From an uncultured Oscillospiraceae bacterium (lineage in GTDB: Bacteria; Bacillota; Clostridia; Oscillospirales; Acutalibacteraceae), in assembly GCA_958448165.1 (NCBI GenBank), contig CAUDCW010000005.1:91211-155210 (forward strand): a stretch of DNA of 64,000 bases, given 5' to 3'. This document shows positions 9,223 to 16,927 of this stretch, piece by piece. Within the stretch, counting starts at the first letter, position 1, and each line of letters begins with the position of its first letter. The notes below the pieces were generated by a model. It ran no database searches. It was not told where the DNA came from and was given only the letters and a program-made list of their open reading frames with translations. The translations under genes were made by a program, and so were the position numbers.

Positions 9223-9612
9223 TTATCCGCCGATGATATTCTCGGCGAAATTTATTATTTCTTCAAGCATCGGCACACACAGCAACACAACAGCTATTTT
9301 GCCGGCAAGCTCAACCTTCCCTGCCAATGCACCCTGTCCTGCGTCCCTGCAGGAATCTGCGCTGAACTGGCAGATATAGCATATTCCTATTGACTTAAGC
9401 AGAATACCCACGTTTTTGCCGGAATCGCCGATAAGCTCCGACAGTCGCTTGATAAGGTCTGTTGCAGGCGAAATTGAATTAAGTATCAAGGCGAAAATAA
9501 TAACGCCTGTGATCATCGCCGTAAGCATCGCGATTTCGGGGTTGTACCGTTTGAGCAATACCGCAAACACTGCCGCTGCTGCCGCCGCTATACATATAAC
9601 AAATACATCCAT
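9223..9612 (-). CDS. spoIIIAD: Stage III sporulation protein AD
   Basis: About 129 residues, nearly all hydrophobic, with four predicted membrane helices; a small integral subunit of the SpoIIIA channel related to SpoIIIAC. ATG 9612 (MDVFVICIAAAAAAV) overlaps the end of spoIIIAC. A TTG at 9618 is an alternative. The poly-Ala helix and the LKRYNPEIAMLTAMITG segment fit the family. Confidence 0.9.
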   Translation of the reverse strand: MDVFVICIAAAAAAVFAVLLKRYNPEIAMLTAMITGVIIFALILNSISPATDLIKRLSELIGDSGKNVGILLKSIGICYICQFSADSCRDAGQGALAGKVELAGKIAVVLLCVPMLEEIINFAENIIGG

Positions 9613-9614
9613 AA

Positions 9615-9818
9615 TCAAAGACCGAACAGGGTTTTTATGGTTGTGAACAGTCCGCTTATTTCATAGACTATCATCAGCAAAACAACAATCAGCCCTGCAA
9701 GAGTTGTCATCATCGCCTGCTCCTCTCTGCCCGAGCGAATAAGCACCTGGTTGAGTACAGCAACAATAATGCCGATTGCCGCAATCTTAAATATTAAATC
9801 AACGTTCATTACATTCAT
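9615..9818 (-). CDS. spoIIIAC: Stage III sporulation protein AC
   Basis: 67 residues, two membrane helices (LIFKIAAIGIIVAVLNQVL and a second near residues 37-57) around a short charged loop (GREEQ), which is the SpoIIIAC signature. It sits 3 bases after spoIIIAB and overlaps spoIIIAD. A second in-frame ATG at 9809 could be the true start. Confidence 0.9.
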   Translation of the reverse strand: MNVMNVDLIFKIAAIGIIVAVLNQVLIRSGREEQAMMTTLAGLIVVLLMIVYEISGLFTTIKTLFGL

Positions 9819-9821
9819 CCT

Positions 9822-10319
9822 TTAAATAAAAAACAGTCCTGCGCCTATGCCGCAAAAGGTTCCGAGCAGACGGTAAAGCTTTGACTTTTTTACACTTTCT
9901 TCACGCTGTGAGTCAAGAAGCTGTTTTACAAGTGAAATATACAAATCGCAGTGCGCAAGCTCGCCGTCGCAGTCGGTTGAACCAAGGCTTGAAAAGAAAT
10001 CAAAAACAAGCTTTTTATCGCTGTCGTTCAGCCCGTAGGAGTGCGGAATTGAACGGATTGCAGTGCTTGCGGCTTCTTTTGTGCCAAGGGTTAACAGATT
10101 GTCAGCCATAACGCCGAGCATCGGGTCTATCATTTTCTGCTCGCTTGAAAGCAGGGTCGGAAGCTCGCTTAATGTGTAACCAAGCTTTTCCCTCAGAGCA
10201 GTGAGGAAAAGCAAAAGCTGGTCAAAAAACAATATTCTGTTTGCCGTTCTTCGTGAAATCATAAGACCCGACAGCACTCCTGCGGAAATTATCATTATTA
10301 TTCCTGCTGTTTTGAACAT
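9822..10319 (-). CDS. spoIIIAB: Stage III sporulation protein AB
   Basis: 165 residues from ATG 10319, which has a strong AAGGAGG 8-9 bases upstream and gives the expected N-terminal helix MFKTAGIIMIISAGVLSG. The soluble middle (about 30-140) is helical, and a second membrane helix closes the protein (LLGTFCGIGAGLFFI), a layout reminiscent of T2SS-F fragments. The start lies about 98 bases inside the end of spoIIIAA, an unusually long overlap for this pair. Confidence 0.88.
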   Translation of the reverse strand: MFKTAGIIMIISAGVLSGLMISRRTANRILFFDQLLLFLTALREKLGYTLSELPTLLSSEQKMIDPMLGVMADNLLTLGTKEAASTAIRSIPHSYGLNDSDKKLVFDFFSSLGSTDCDGELAHCDLYISLVKQLLDSQREESVKKSKLYRLLGTFCGIGAGLFFI

Positions 10320-11265
10320 TGAGCAGTGCCTCCTTGTCGAACACCTCTTTGATTTCTCCGGGATTTTCACGGTTTTTGAGAAAAACAATTTTATCAAAAG
10401 CTCCTGTTCTCAACAGTGCGATGCCCTGCGGCTTTTTAAGCAGTTCAGAAGCGTTTGCGGCATGAATTGTGGCTATAACACGTACGCCTGCGTTCAGGCT
10501 TTGCTCAAGCAAAAAGGTTTCGTCCGGGGTGCCGATTTCGTCGCATATAACATAATCAGGCGACAGACATCTGACAGCCTGCATAACACCGTCGCTCTTA
10601 GAATATCCGTCAAGCACATCGCAATATCCCAAGTCATTCTGCGCTACTCCTGCAAACACCGCGGCAATTTCTCCGCGTTCGTCAATGACCGCTGTTTTTT
10701 TTGCATAAACCGTTGAAAGCTGACGGGCAAGGTCACGGAGCAGAGTTGTTTTTCCGCAAGACGGAGGACCGCATATGAGCAAGCCGCCGTTAAGCTTTTT
10801 TATGTAATCAAGCAGTTTATCTGCACAGCCGAAAATCTCTCTTGCGATACGGATATTAACGCCCGATATATCACGCACGTTATATATCTCTCCGCTGCGG
10901 TAAACTGCTGTGCCGCAAAGACCTGCACGGTGTCCGCCCTGCATTGTGATAAAGCCCTTGCGAATCTCATTCTGGCGGCTGTAAACAGAGTAACTGCAAA
11001 GGTTCTGAAAGCAGTCGGAAATATCACGCTGGGTTGCGATTATCATTTTGCCCGACACAAGTTCTGTCACAGCCCTGCCGTCACAGGTGAGGAAGAACAT
11101 CTGACTTGCCGTATAGATTGCAAGCGGCTTGTTCACCCTGAGTCTTATCTCCTGTGCCGACGCTTTGACCTCGTCGCCTATTCTGATAATCCGCTCAAAC
11201 AGACGTTGTCCAAGACCTCCTGCCGCCTTATCAAAACGTCTTATTGCATCACGGTTTTCGTTCAT
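10222..11265 (-). CDS. spoIIIAA: Stage III sporulation protein AA, channel ATPase
   Basis: 347 residues from ATG 11265, preceded by AAAGGATG. Walker A is GPPSCGKTTLLRDLA and Walker B is PDYVICDEIG, with an Arg-finger-like region after it (IATIHAA). It is the mother-cell cytoplasmic ATPase of the SpoIIIA-SpoIIQ complex, related to secretion ATPases. The protein is some 40 residues longer than Bacillus SpoIIIAA because it keeps reading about 98 bases into spoIIIAB; the extra tail (from about 315) looks unrelated to the family. First gene of the operon behind a sigma-E-like promoter. Confidence 0.9.
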   Translation of the reverse strand: MNENRDAIRRFDKAAGGLGQRLFERIIRIGDEVKASAQEIRLRVNKPLAIYTASQMFFLTCDGRAVTELVSGKMIIATQRDISDCFQNLCSYSVYSRQNEIRKGFITMQGGHRAGLCGTAVYRSGEIYNVRDISGVNIRIAREIFGCADKLLDYIKKLNGGLLICGPPSCGKTTLLRDLARQLSTVYAKKTAVIDERGEIAAVFAGVAQNDLGYCDVLDGYSKSDGVMQAVRCLSPDYVICDEIGTPDETFLLEQSLNAGVRVIATIHAANASELLKKPQGIALLRTGAFDKIVFLKNRENPGEIKEVFDKEALLNVQNSRNNNDNFRRSAVGSYDFTKNGKQNIVF

Positions 11266-11294
11266 TTTAATCATCCTTTCGAGTTGTTCACTCA

Positions 11295-11323
11295 ATTATA
11301 TGGACGAGTCTATAAAAATATGA
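11295..11323 (-). promoter_or_regulatory. Sigma-E-type promoter of the spoIIIA operon
   Basis: On the minus strand TCATATT (11323-11317) and CATATAAT (11302-11295) are separated by 14 bases, matching the mother-cell sigma-E pattern of a -35 ending ATATT and a -10 like CATACAAT. It lies about 30 bases upstream of the chosen spoIIIAA start. Confidence 0.6.
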
Positions 11324-11365
11324 TAAAAAATTACGGCCTGTCCGAATAACGAACAGACCATTTTA

Positions 11366-11554
11366 TCAACCTCTGTTTTGGCGAACTAAATTGTTAACAT
11401 ACTCTTGCATTTCAACCTTTGACTTTATATTATGCGTTCCGTCGATAACAGCTTGCTTCTGCGATTCTGACATCTGTGAAAAGCTCTGAAGCGCATCTGC
11501 ATTTTTTGCAAGAGCCATCGAAAAACCAAGCGGCAATTCAGCCATTATATCCAT
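11366..11554 (-). CDS. Small conserved-looking hypothetical protein
   Basis: 62 residues (MDIMAELPLGFSMALAKNAD) with a GGGGTGA site at good distance. Predicted helical, polar, no membrane segment or known motif. It begins with a short hydrophobic helix and continues into an SFSQMSESQKQAVIDG segment. An internal ATG at codon 4 (MAELPLG) may be the actual start. It is upstream of spoIIIAA on the same strand, between that operon and the tRNA cluster. Function not recognised. Confidence 0.6.
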   Translation of the reverse strand: MDIMAELPLGFSMALAKNADALQSFSQMSESQKQAVIDGTHNIKSKVEMQEYVNNLVRQNRG

Positions 11555-11692
11555 ATATTCACCCCGATATTATCATAGCTCGGCAAAAAGATATTATACC
11601 AATTTCAAAAGCAGATATTATTGAGTAAAAAAGGCAAAACTGACGCAAATCAAAATTTTTTTAATTTTAAGCAAAGAATTTCAAAAAAAGGC

Positions 11693-11721
11693 TTGACTAT
11701 TTTTGCTAAATATGATATTAT
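11693..11721 (+). promoter_or_regulatory. Promoter of the tRNA-Ser cluster
   Basis: TTGACT (11693-11698) and TATTAT (11716-11721) are spaced 17 bases apart and lie 17 bases before the first tRNA, a standard vegetative promoter. Confidence 0.65.
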
Positions 11722-11738
11722 AATCAAGCTGATTGCAC

Positions 11739-11827
11739 GGAGGGGTGTCCGAGCGGTTTAAGGAGCTAGTCTTGAAAACTAGTGATTCCGAAAGGAACCA
11801 AGGGTTCGAATCCCTTCCCCTCCGCCA
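11739..11827 (+). tRNA. tRNA-Ser(TGA)
   Basis: The acceptor GGAGGGG pairs with CCCCTCC, the anticodon loop is CTTGAAA (anticodon TGA), a long type II variable arm is present, the T arm is AGGGTTCGAATCCCT, and CCA is encoded. It decodes UCA and, by wobble, other UCN codons. Confidence 0.97.
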
Positions 11828-11875
11828 TTAATTTTTGCAAACAGCAATTGTTAATATTATTGTTGTTTGCCCTAC

Positions 11876-11965
11876 GGAGGATTACTCAAGTGGTGAAGAG
11901 GCTCCCCTGCTAAGGGAGTAGGTCGGGTAACCGGCGCGAGGGTTCAAATCCCTTGTCCTCCGCCA
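11876..11965 (+). tRNA. tRNA-Ser(GCT)
   Basis: The acceptor GGAGGAT pairs with GTCCTCC, the anticodon loop CTGCTAA sits in a CCC/GGG-rich stem, a long variable arm follows (TAGGTCGGGTAACCGGCG), and CCA is encoded. It decodes AGC/AGU. Confidence 0.96.
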
Positions 11966-11966
11966 G

Positions 11967-11998
11967 AAAAACCGGCTTGTATTACAAGTCGGTTTTTC
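11967..11998 (+). terminator. Terminator after the tRNA-Ser pair
   Basis: AAAACCGGCTTGT and ACAAGTCGGTTTTT form a hairpin with a 3-base loop, ending in a T-run. Confidence 0.8.
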
Positions 11999-12071
11999 TA
12001 ATTTTACACACTCAAAGTCTTTTATATTTTCCGCATAATTTTATGCAATAAAACGTCGGACGAGTGATTGT

Positions 12072-12148
12072 GTTTCCGTAGCTCAGCTGGATAGAGCAAC
12101 CGCCTCCTAAGCGGTAGGTCGGGTGTTCGAATCACCTCGGGAACGCCA
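12072..12148 (+). tRNA. tRNA-Arg(CCT)
   Basis: The acceptor GTTTCCG pairs with CGGGAAC (one G-T pair), D arm GCTCAGCTGGATAGAGC, anticodon loop CTCCTAA (CCT), T arm GGGTGTTCGAATCACCT, encoded CCA. It decodes AGG. Confidence 0.96.
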
Positions 12149-12311
12149 AGCAACGGTCTGGGGTAAGAAGCCAATTTTCTTTCTGCCTCTTCCCCCATGA
12201 CTGATTTAAGTTCTCGTTTTTAAATTATCTTTCATAATCACAGGCTAAAAATTGTGATTATAATATTCAACTTAATACGCGTTAATCTCACGCAAGTGAG
12301 TTAACATATAT

Positions 12312-12351
12312 GGAGATGTACCCAAGTGGCTGAAGGGTCCGCACTCGAAAT
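12312..12351 (+). pseudogene. 5' half of host tRNA-Ser(CGA), cut in the anticodon loop
   Basis: Acceptor strand GGAGATG, D arm and the 5' side of the anticodon arm (CCGCA then CTCGAAA) are intact, then the sequence leaves the tRNA at 12351. The missing 3' half is at 37003-37065: its acceptor strand CATCTCC is the exact complement of GGAGATG and its TGCGG pairs with CCGCA. This is therefore one host tRNA gene interrupted by the 24.7-kb element. A hairpin (GTTAA..CTCAC / GTGAGTTAAC, 12282-12305) lies just before it. Confidence 0.93.
12343..12351 (+). other. attL core ACTCGAAAT
   Basis: The 9 bases ACTCGAAAT occur here and at 37003-37011, the two points where the tRNA halves meet element DNA. 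The core covers the anticodon. The identical core also lies in the element's own tRNA-Ser(CGA). Confidence 0.85.
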
Positions 12352-12435
12352 TCTCTGTAGTTTAGGCTCTTTCGTCCACTCGTTTTCCCTTATTTTCAAG
12401 GGTTTTGCCGGGTTCAAAAAACTAAATAATTTGTT

Positions 12436-12457
12436 GTTCTAACACGCCGTTCTAACA
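12436..12457 (+). repeat. Integrase arm-type repeats, left end, direct pair
   Basis: GTTCTAACA at 12436-12444 and 12449-12457. The same 9-mer recurs inverted at 12677 and 12698 and in four direct and one inverted near-copies at the right end (36798-36877). Confidence 0.6.
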
Positions 12458-12514
12458 TTTTGGTTTTTCCTCATTTTTGAGGTTCAGAGTGTTTCAATCG
12501 TGTTTGACATACAT

Positions 12515-12603
12515 GGAGACGTATCGAAGTGGTCATAACGGGACTGACTCGAAATCAGTTGTACCTCACGGTACCGTGGGTTCGAATCCCACCGTCTCCG
12601 CCA
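12515..12603 (+). tRNA. Element-borne tRNA-Ser(CGA), apparent replacement copy
   Basis: A complete cloverleaf: acceptor GGAGACG/CGTCTCC, anticodon stem ACTGA/TCAGT around CTCGAAA (anticodon CGA), a long variable arm with stem GTACC/GGTAC, T arm GTGGGTTCGAATCCCAC, encoded CCA. It lies inside the element, 164 bases from the attL core, and differs at many positions from the split host gene of the same anticodon, so it is not a duplication of it. No convincing promoter of its own is visible (a TTGACA sits only 5 bases before it), so it may be transcribed from the host tRNA promoter upstream of 12312. Confidence 0.93.
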
Positions 12604-12676
12604 CAAAGTCCAGTAAACTCAAGGGTTTGCTGGACTTTTCTTTTTTTGCATACACCTGACGAAACCATTATTTTCG

Positions 12677-12706
12677 TGTTAGAACTGGCTGATTCTTTGT
12701 TAGAAC
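12677..12706 (-). repeat. Integrase arm-type repeats, left end, inverted pair
   Basis: TGTTAGAAC at 12677-12685 and 12698-12706, the reverse complement of the 12436/12449 copies, placed between the tRNA and the integrase stop. Confidence 0.55.
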
Positions 12707-12715
12707 AACATTATC

Positions 12716-13957
12716 CTAATCCGAATCCGGGTTCATATCTGGTTCTTTGTTCTCGCCTTGATCGGTCATATCTTCCCATCGACTTCCGAAGTCATCTGAA
12801 CCCGGAAGGAGCATTCCTTTTTCCATCGCTTGTGCAGAGGAAATTTTGGATCTGTAGTCGAGATGGGCGTAAATATTTGCGGTTGTGCTGAAGTCCGAGT
12901 GACCAAGCCATTCTTGAATCTGCTTAAGTGGTACGCCATTTGCAAGCAGCAGGCTGGCACAACTATGTCGAAGATCATGAAAACGCATTTTCGGCATCCC
13001 GTGCTTTTGGATAAACTTCGGAAAATACTCGGTTAAATAGTTTGGTCGCATCCGCTCTCCCAGTTCGTTCACAAAGACATAACCATCGTAATCGTAGTTA
13101 TAGCAGTTTCCACAGACCTTTTTATTTAGCTCCTGCGCTTCTTTTACCTTCATGAAATATTCCCGAAAGCTCCCAACCAAAGGAAGAGTTCTGAGGCTAG
13201 ATTTCGTTTTTGCGGAATCCTGTTCGATGATCTGATTTGTGCCGTCGATTGTTGCCTCCGTAACCGTTCGTTTAATGGTAAGTGTTCCACGATTAAAATC
13301 GATTGCATCCCATTTCAGCCCGATCACCTCACCACGCCGCAGCCCATAGAAAGCCGCCACTAAGACGGGAAGCTCCAACCGTGTCCCTTTTACGATTTCA
13401 AACAGCCTTTGCATTTGTTCTGCATCAAGGAAAGTCGGCTGGAAGGTATTCTTTCTCGGTCGGTCAACCTTCATTGCCACATTTTGCGGAACCATATCCG
13501 TTTTCATTGCATACTTCAAGGCCTGATATATTACCGCATGATAGTGAATCACCGAGTTTGGCTTTACGATTTTTAGTTTTTCCGTATAGAACTGCTGAAT
13601 GTGTCGAGCTTCAAGTTCTTTCAGCAGTATTCCTTTCTTGCGAAAATACGGTGCGATTGTACTATTGACCATTCCCTGATACGAACCAAAAGTTGCGGGC
13701 TTGATTCTCGCTCTGACAATTTCAAGCCATTGCTCTAAGTAGTCGGCAAAAAGCATATCCGAGCTGAGACCACCGGAAACTGTCGGTACCTCAAAGGTGC
13801 TTCGGATACGGACAAGTTCTTCCTCTGCCCGCCGCTTGTTGCCCTTTTGGGGCAAGCCTGTTGACACCCATTTTTGATGACGCTTTCCTGTGGCGTCCTT
13901 ATAACTGAGAACAGCGTAATAATAGCCATTCTTTACTGTAAGAGTTCCTGATACCAT
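12716..13957 (-). CDS. int: Tyrosine recombinase (element integrase)
   Basis: 413 residues from ATG 13957, behind GGAGGTAAT; an upstream ATG (13990) has no ribosome site. The N-terminus (about 1-55) resembles the AP2-like arm-binding domain of Tn916-type integrases (KNGYYYAVLSYKDATGKRHQ), then a SAM-like core-binding domain (60-160), then the catalytic domain with Arg in FYGLRRGEV, His-x-x-Arg in FHDLRHS, His in WLGHSDF and the nucleophile Tyr in NIYAHL. All catalytic residues are present. It ends 113 bases from the element's tRNA-Ser(CGA). It is expected to recombine ACTCGAAAT cores in the tRNA anticodon loop and to bind the GTTCTAACA repeats. Confidence 0.95.
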   Translation of the reverse strand: MVSGTLTVKNGYYYAVLSYKDATGKRHQKWVSTGLPQKGNKRRAEEELVRIRSTFEVPTVSGGLSSDMLFADYLEQWLEIVRARIKPATFGSYQGMVNSTIAPYFRKKGILLKELEARHIQQFYTEKLKIVKPNSVIHYHAVIYQALKYAMKTDMVPQNVAMKVDRPRKNTFQPTFLDAEQMQRLFEIVKGTRLELPVLVAAFYGLRRGEVIGLKWDAIDFNRGTLTIKRTVTEATIDGTNQIIEQDSAKTKSSLRTLPLVGSFREYFMKVKEAQELNKKVCGNCYNYDYDGYVFVNELGERMRPNYLTEYFPKFIQKHGMPKMRFHDLRHSCASLLLANGVPLKQIQEWLGHSDFSTTANIYAHLDYRSKISSAQAMEKGMLLPGSDDFGSRWEDMTDQGENKEPDMNPDSD

Positions 13958-14065
13958 TTTTATTACCTCCGGAATAATAGATTTGTACACAGGCCTCTCC
14001 CACCGATGAGTCTATTTTACTCTGTCGGTGGTAGATACTCAATTATGCGATTATGCAGAAATAGT

Positions 14066-14290
14066 TCAAATCGCAGTCGTGCCCTGATCCATGACATATT
14101 CGATTACATTGACCTTGGGAATCCTAAAGGAATTTCCTATTTTCAGCCCTCTTATGTAACCATCATTTATTAAGTCGTACGCAAGATGCCGACTGATTCC
14201 AAGCATAGATTGAAGCTGGGCGATATTCACGATGTCTGGATATTCCGGAAACATCATTTGATACAGCTCTCTCAATTCGGATTTCTTCAT
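14066..14290 (-). CDS. Excisionase-like small HTH protein
   Basis: 74 residues with a MerR/AlpA-type winged helix: an LQSMLGISRHLAYDLINDG helix-turn-helix, then the wing strand LKIGNSFRIPK, as in Xis proteins of Tn916-like elements. It is next to the integrase, 108 bases upstream of its start, and a TAATG junction couples it to the preceding reading frame. Close paralogues are at 35848-36081 and, twice, within 36152-36745. Role in excision or in controlling the integrase is inferred from position and fold. Confidence 0.8.
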   Translation of the reverse strand: MKKSELRELYQMMFPEYPDIVNIAQLQSMLGISRHLAYDLINDGYIRGLKIGNSFRIPKVNVIEYVMDQGTTAI

Positions 14291-14452
14291 TATTGTTCAC
14301 TCGCTTCTCTCATATGTTTTTGTCCAGCCTCTTTTGTCTGAATGATATAGTCATATCCATATCGATGATTGCAAAAGTCACAACAATCCTTGCTTTGAAC
14401 ATACCTGTCCCGTGAAATAATATAATCATGGGTGTCAAAAAACTGACCGAGG
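14290..14452 (-). pseudogene. Zinc-ribbon-like C-terminal reading frame lacking its own start
   Basis: A frame running into TAATG at the excisionase start encodes an ISRDRYVQSKDCCDFCNHRY segment with a CCxxC zinc-knuckle look, ending MREASEQ. It has no ATG/GTG/TTG start of its own and joins out of frame the end of the 14435-14650 gene (LLKLKLD), so the two were probably one gene separated by a frameshift. Confidence 0.45.
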
Positions 14453-14650
14453 CATATCTAATTTTAATTTCAGCAAATCAACAATGGTTTTGCGTATAAA
14501 ATAACTCCTACAAATAATCAGAACCGCTTTTATTTTCAACTTGTCCTTAATATATAACGGGCAAGCAACATCCAACAAATGCCTTATGTTAGGATCTGAC
14601 TTCAGTACTTCTTCTATTGATACACTTATTTCATTTATAATGTCACTCAT
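14435..14650 (-). CDS. Small hypothetical protein, probably frameshifted
   Basis: About 71 residues (MSDIINEISVSIEEVLKSD), mostly helical, not recognised. It follows the macro-domain gene by 24 bases and has AAAGGA upstream. Its final residues read into a short out-of-frame tail (MPRSVF), while another frame continues with zinc-ribbon-like sequence to the excisionase start, so the stop may be due to a frameshift. Confidence 0.5.
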   Translation of the reverse strand: MSDIINEISVSIEEVLKSDPNIRHLLDVACPLYIKDKLKIKAVLIICRSYFIRKTIVDLLKLKLDMPRSVF

Positions 14651-14674
14651 ACATATCAATCCTTTTTTTGCGAA

Positions 14675-15715
14675 TCAACATCCAAGCAAGACCTGGTCAA
14701 ATTCAAACAGAGCCTCATTGATTTCAAAAATATTATATACTCCTTTTTGAATAAAATAACGAATTATTTTATCAAAAGTGAAGCTACGGGATAACGTAAG
14801 TCCTGCAGACGCAAGCAAATCCTGTGTTTCTTCCAAATTGAGCTTAAGTGCTATTGCGAAAGCAACAGCCGTCTGCTTGGACGGTTTATACGTTTGCGGA
14901 TTACACTTAATTTTTGAGAAGGTTTTCTTATCGACATTGGCTTTTTTATAGCATTCAACATCAGTCATCCCTCTATCATCAATTAAATCAAACAGTTTGT
15001 AAGCAAAGGATTTATCCATCAACTTTATATACTCATACAAAGACTTTCCAGTAACACTGTTTGGCACTGCTTCGCACGAAGCCATCATTTTAGGTTCTGT
15101 ACCGATGCAATCTTCTCTGAGTATTTCCTCTGGAAGAATAGCGGATTCAAGCTCCCTTACATTGATAAAGCTACCATCTTCGTAGACATCGACATAATTA
15201 TCGTCAATGACTTCGCTAATTTCCGAGAACAGCTTCTTGCTGAATTCATAGGAAGTTCGGTCAAAGACACAGATATACACCATCAGTTCGTGGTTGAACA
15301 AAAACTCTGTTATAACTTGGATAGCAAATTTAAGAACCTGGTCTTTGGGGTAACCGTATGTACCAGATGAAATCAGCGGAAAAGCCACAGTATGACAGCC
15401 ATTTTCAACAGCCAGCTTCAACGACTCTATGTAGCAAGATTTGAGTATAATACTCTCGCCAACGAGTCCGCCTTGCCATACAGGTCCAGAGGTATGAATG
15501 ATGTATTTTGCATCGAGATTATAGCCTCGTGTAATCTTGGCTGTACCAAGACCAAGCGGGGCAATTTTTGCACATTCTATATCCAGCAAAGGGCCGGCAC
15601 TTTTGTGTATTGCAAGGTCAACGCCGCTATAACCAACCATTTCTTCGTTAGTGGTGTTAACAATGGCGTCAACACGCATTTTTGTAATGTCTTGCCTAAT
15701 AATTTGTAACGGCAT
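14675..15715 (-). CDS. Macro-domain protein with C-terminal helix-turn-helix-like region
   Basis: 346 residues from ATG 15715, which has AAGGAGG 5 bases upstream. The N-terminal macro domain (about 1-165) shows DAIVNTTNEEM, GVDLAIHKSAGP and VAFPLISSGTYGYPKDQV, the ADP-ribose-binding loops of the O-acetyl-ADP-ribose deacetylase group. The C-terminal part (about 225-346) is helical with KKTFSKIKCNPQTYKPSKQT, resembling a Cro/C1-like HTH. Macro domains bind or remove ADP-ribose; joined to an HTH this suggests a regulator that senses an NAD-derived signal. It lies in the minus-strand cargo block after the WYL regulator. Confidence 0.82.
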   Translation of the reverse strand: MPLQIIRQDITKMRVDAIVNTTNEEMVGYSGVDLAIHKSAGPLLDIECAKIAPLGLGTAKITRGYNLDAKYIIHTSGPVWQGGLVGESIILKSCYIESLKLAVENGCHTVAFPLISSGTYGYPKDQVLKFAIQVITEFLFNHELMVYICVFDRTSYEFSKKLFSEISEVIDDNYVDVYEDGSFINVRELESAILPEEILREDCIGTEPKMMASCEAVPNSVTGKSLYEYIKLMDKSFAYKLFDLIDDRGMTDVECYKKANVDKKTFSKIKCNPQTYKPSKQTAVAFAIALKLNLEETQDLLASAGLTLSRSFTFDKIIRYFIQKGVYNIFEINEALFEFDQVLLGC

Positions 15716-15733
15716 AGTAGCCTCCTTGAGCAT

Positions 15734-15908
15734 TTAATAATCTTTGGATTTTCCGCAAACTGAGCAACATTTAGAAAACAAGCCCTTAAACTTACCGCCA
15801 CAATCGTCAATCGCTTCTACAAGGCCGGGTAAGTGTTCAAAAATATTTATGGTATCTTGCAATCCGTTTTGCGCTTTCAAATATTCCCATTATGTCTTTC
15901 TTTGACAT
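15734..15908 (-). pseudogene. Frameshifted small zinc-ribbon gene
   Basis: ATG 15908 with GGTG upstream begins MSKKDIMGIFESA and soon stops, but a one-base frame change after GAAAGCG continues as LQDTINIFEHLPGLVEAIDD followed by a four-Cys ribbon (DDCGG ... SKCCSVCGKSKDY) to TAA 15734. A single base gained or lost explains it; a sequencing error is possible. Intact, it would make about 58 residues. It lies between the WYL and macro-domain genes. Confidence 0.55.
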
Positions 15909-15914
15909 AAACAC

Positions 15915-16895
15915 CTATTCCATCCCTGTTACAGCTTCTCGAAGCATTTCTGCGTATTTTTCTTTAACTTTTTCTGGACCTTTGATTTTCACCTTTCCGC
16001 CAAAACCAAATACCCAACTATAAAAAATATGACTGACCGCAATGTTGACCACTGCTCTAAAAGAAGTCATGTCATTTGCGTATGTAGTTACATCTTCGCC
16101 AAAACGGTCAATGATTGAATCCATAACCTCATTGTCGCAAATAAGTTCTACTTCTTCATGTTCGCTGTTGAACATATGGAAAGTAGTGTTGATATAATTA
16201 TCAATGTCAAATCCTTCCGGCGCAGGTGTTCCTTCTTCTTTGAGAATAACCGGACACATTGCAATGCGGTCCACACGGAAGCTACCTAAGCGTTGCTTAT
16301 ACTCATAGACGCCAACCATGTAATAACAATCTCCATTCCAAACGAGGTGCAACGGAGTGATAACATATGGCTCACCATTTCTCTTAATCTTCTTTTCTTT
16401 CCGAACATTATACTGAAAATACTGGAAGGAGATTTGCTTGTTCGTATTTATCGCCTCGTTAATCGCATCGATAATAAGGTATATTCTCTCATTGCCTGGT
16501 TTAATTCGGCCTTCACAGCTAACATTCCTTTTCAAAGATGCAGCAACATGGTCGCTGGCAAGAGAGCTGAGTTTCTCAACCAGCTCCTTACTTTTACCCG
16601 CAGTGATAAATTTTGATGATTCGACTGCGTCAATTAGCAGTTTCAGCTCCGGAGCATCGAAGCGTCTTCCAAAAAGATTGTATCTGTTCTGAGTAGACTT
16701 AACTTCTTCGATCTCCAAGCCAAACTGACGCAGTAGCTCAATTTCTGCTTTTATCGTCTGACGATGAGATTTAATCCCATACTTTTCCTCTAAAATCTGA
16801 ATTAGTTGCATAGTAGTGAGGAAATTATTCTCATCAGTTTGTTCATATAAAATTTTTGCGAGGTATAAAGGCCTCAACTTTGCACTATTATCCAT
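15915..16895 (-). CDS. WYL-domain transcriptional regulator
   Basis: 326 residues. The N-terminal winged HTH (about 8-65) reads FLTTMQLIQILEEKYGIKSH then RQTIKAEIELL. The central WYL domain (about 135-230) has YVITPLHLVWNGDCYYMVG and GSFRVDRI, and the C-terminus is the usual WCX extension with YSWVFGFGGKVKI. WYL regulators of this size often control defence islands and stress genes and sense nucleic acid or nucleotides. Gene order suggests it controls this cargo operon; no operator was identified. Confidence 0.88.
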   Translation of the reverse strand: MDNSAKLRPLYLAKILYEQTDENNFLTTMQLIQILEEKYGIKSHRQTIKAEIELLRQFGLEIEEVKSTQNRYNLFGRRFDAPELKLLIDAVESSKFITAGKSKELVEKLSSLASDHVAASLKRNVSCEGRIKPGNERIYLIIDAINEAINTNKQISFQYFQYNVRKEKKIKRNGEPYVITPLHLVWNGDCYYMVGVYEYKQRLGSFRVDRIAMCPVILKEEGTPAPEGFDIDNYINTTFHMFNSEHEEVELICDNEVMDSIIDRFGEDVTTYANDMTSFRAVVNIAVSHIFYSWVFGFGGKVKIKGPEKVKEKYAEMLREAVTGME

Positions 16896-16927
16896 AACTT
16901 TTACCTCGTCTCATGCAAAAATATAAT

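Noticed and set aside
12477..12891. Plus-strand reading frames overlapping the element tRNA and the integrase tail
   Set aside because: They cross a certain tRNA gene and are antisense to the integrase.
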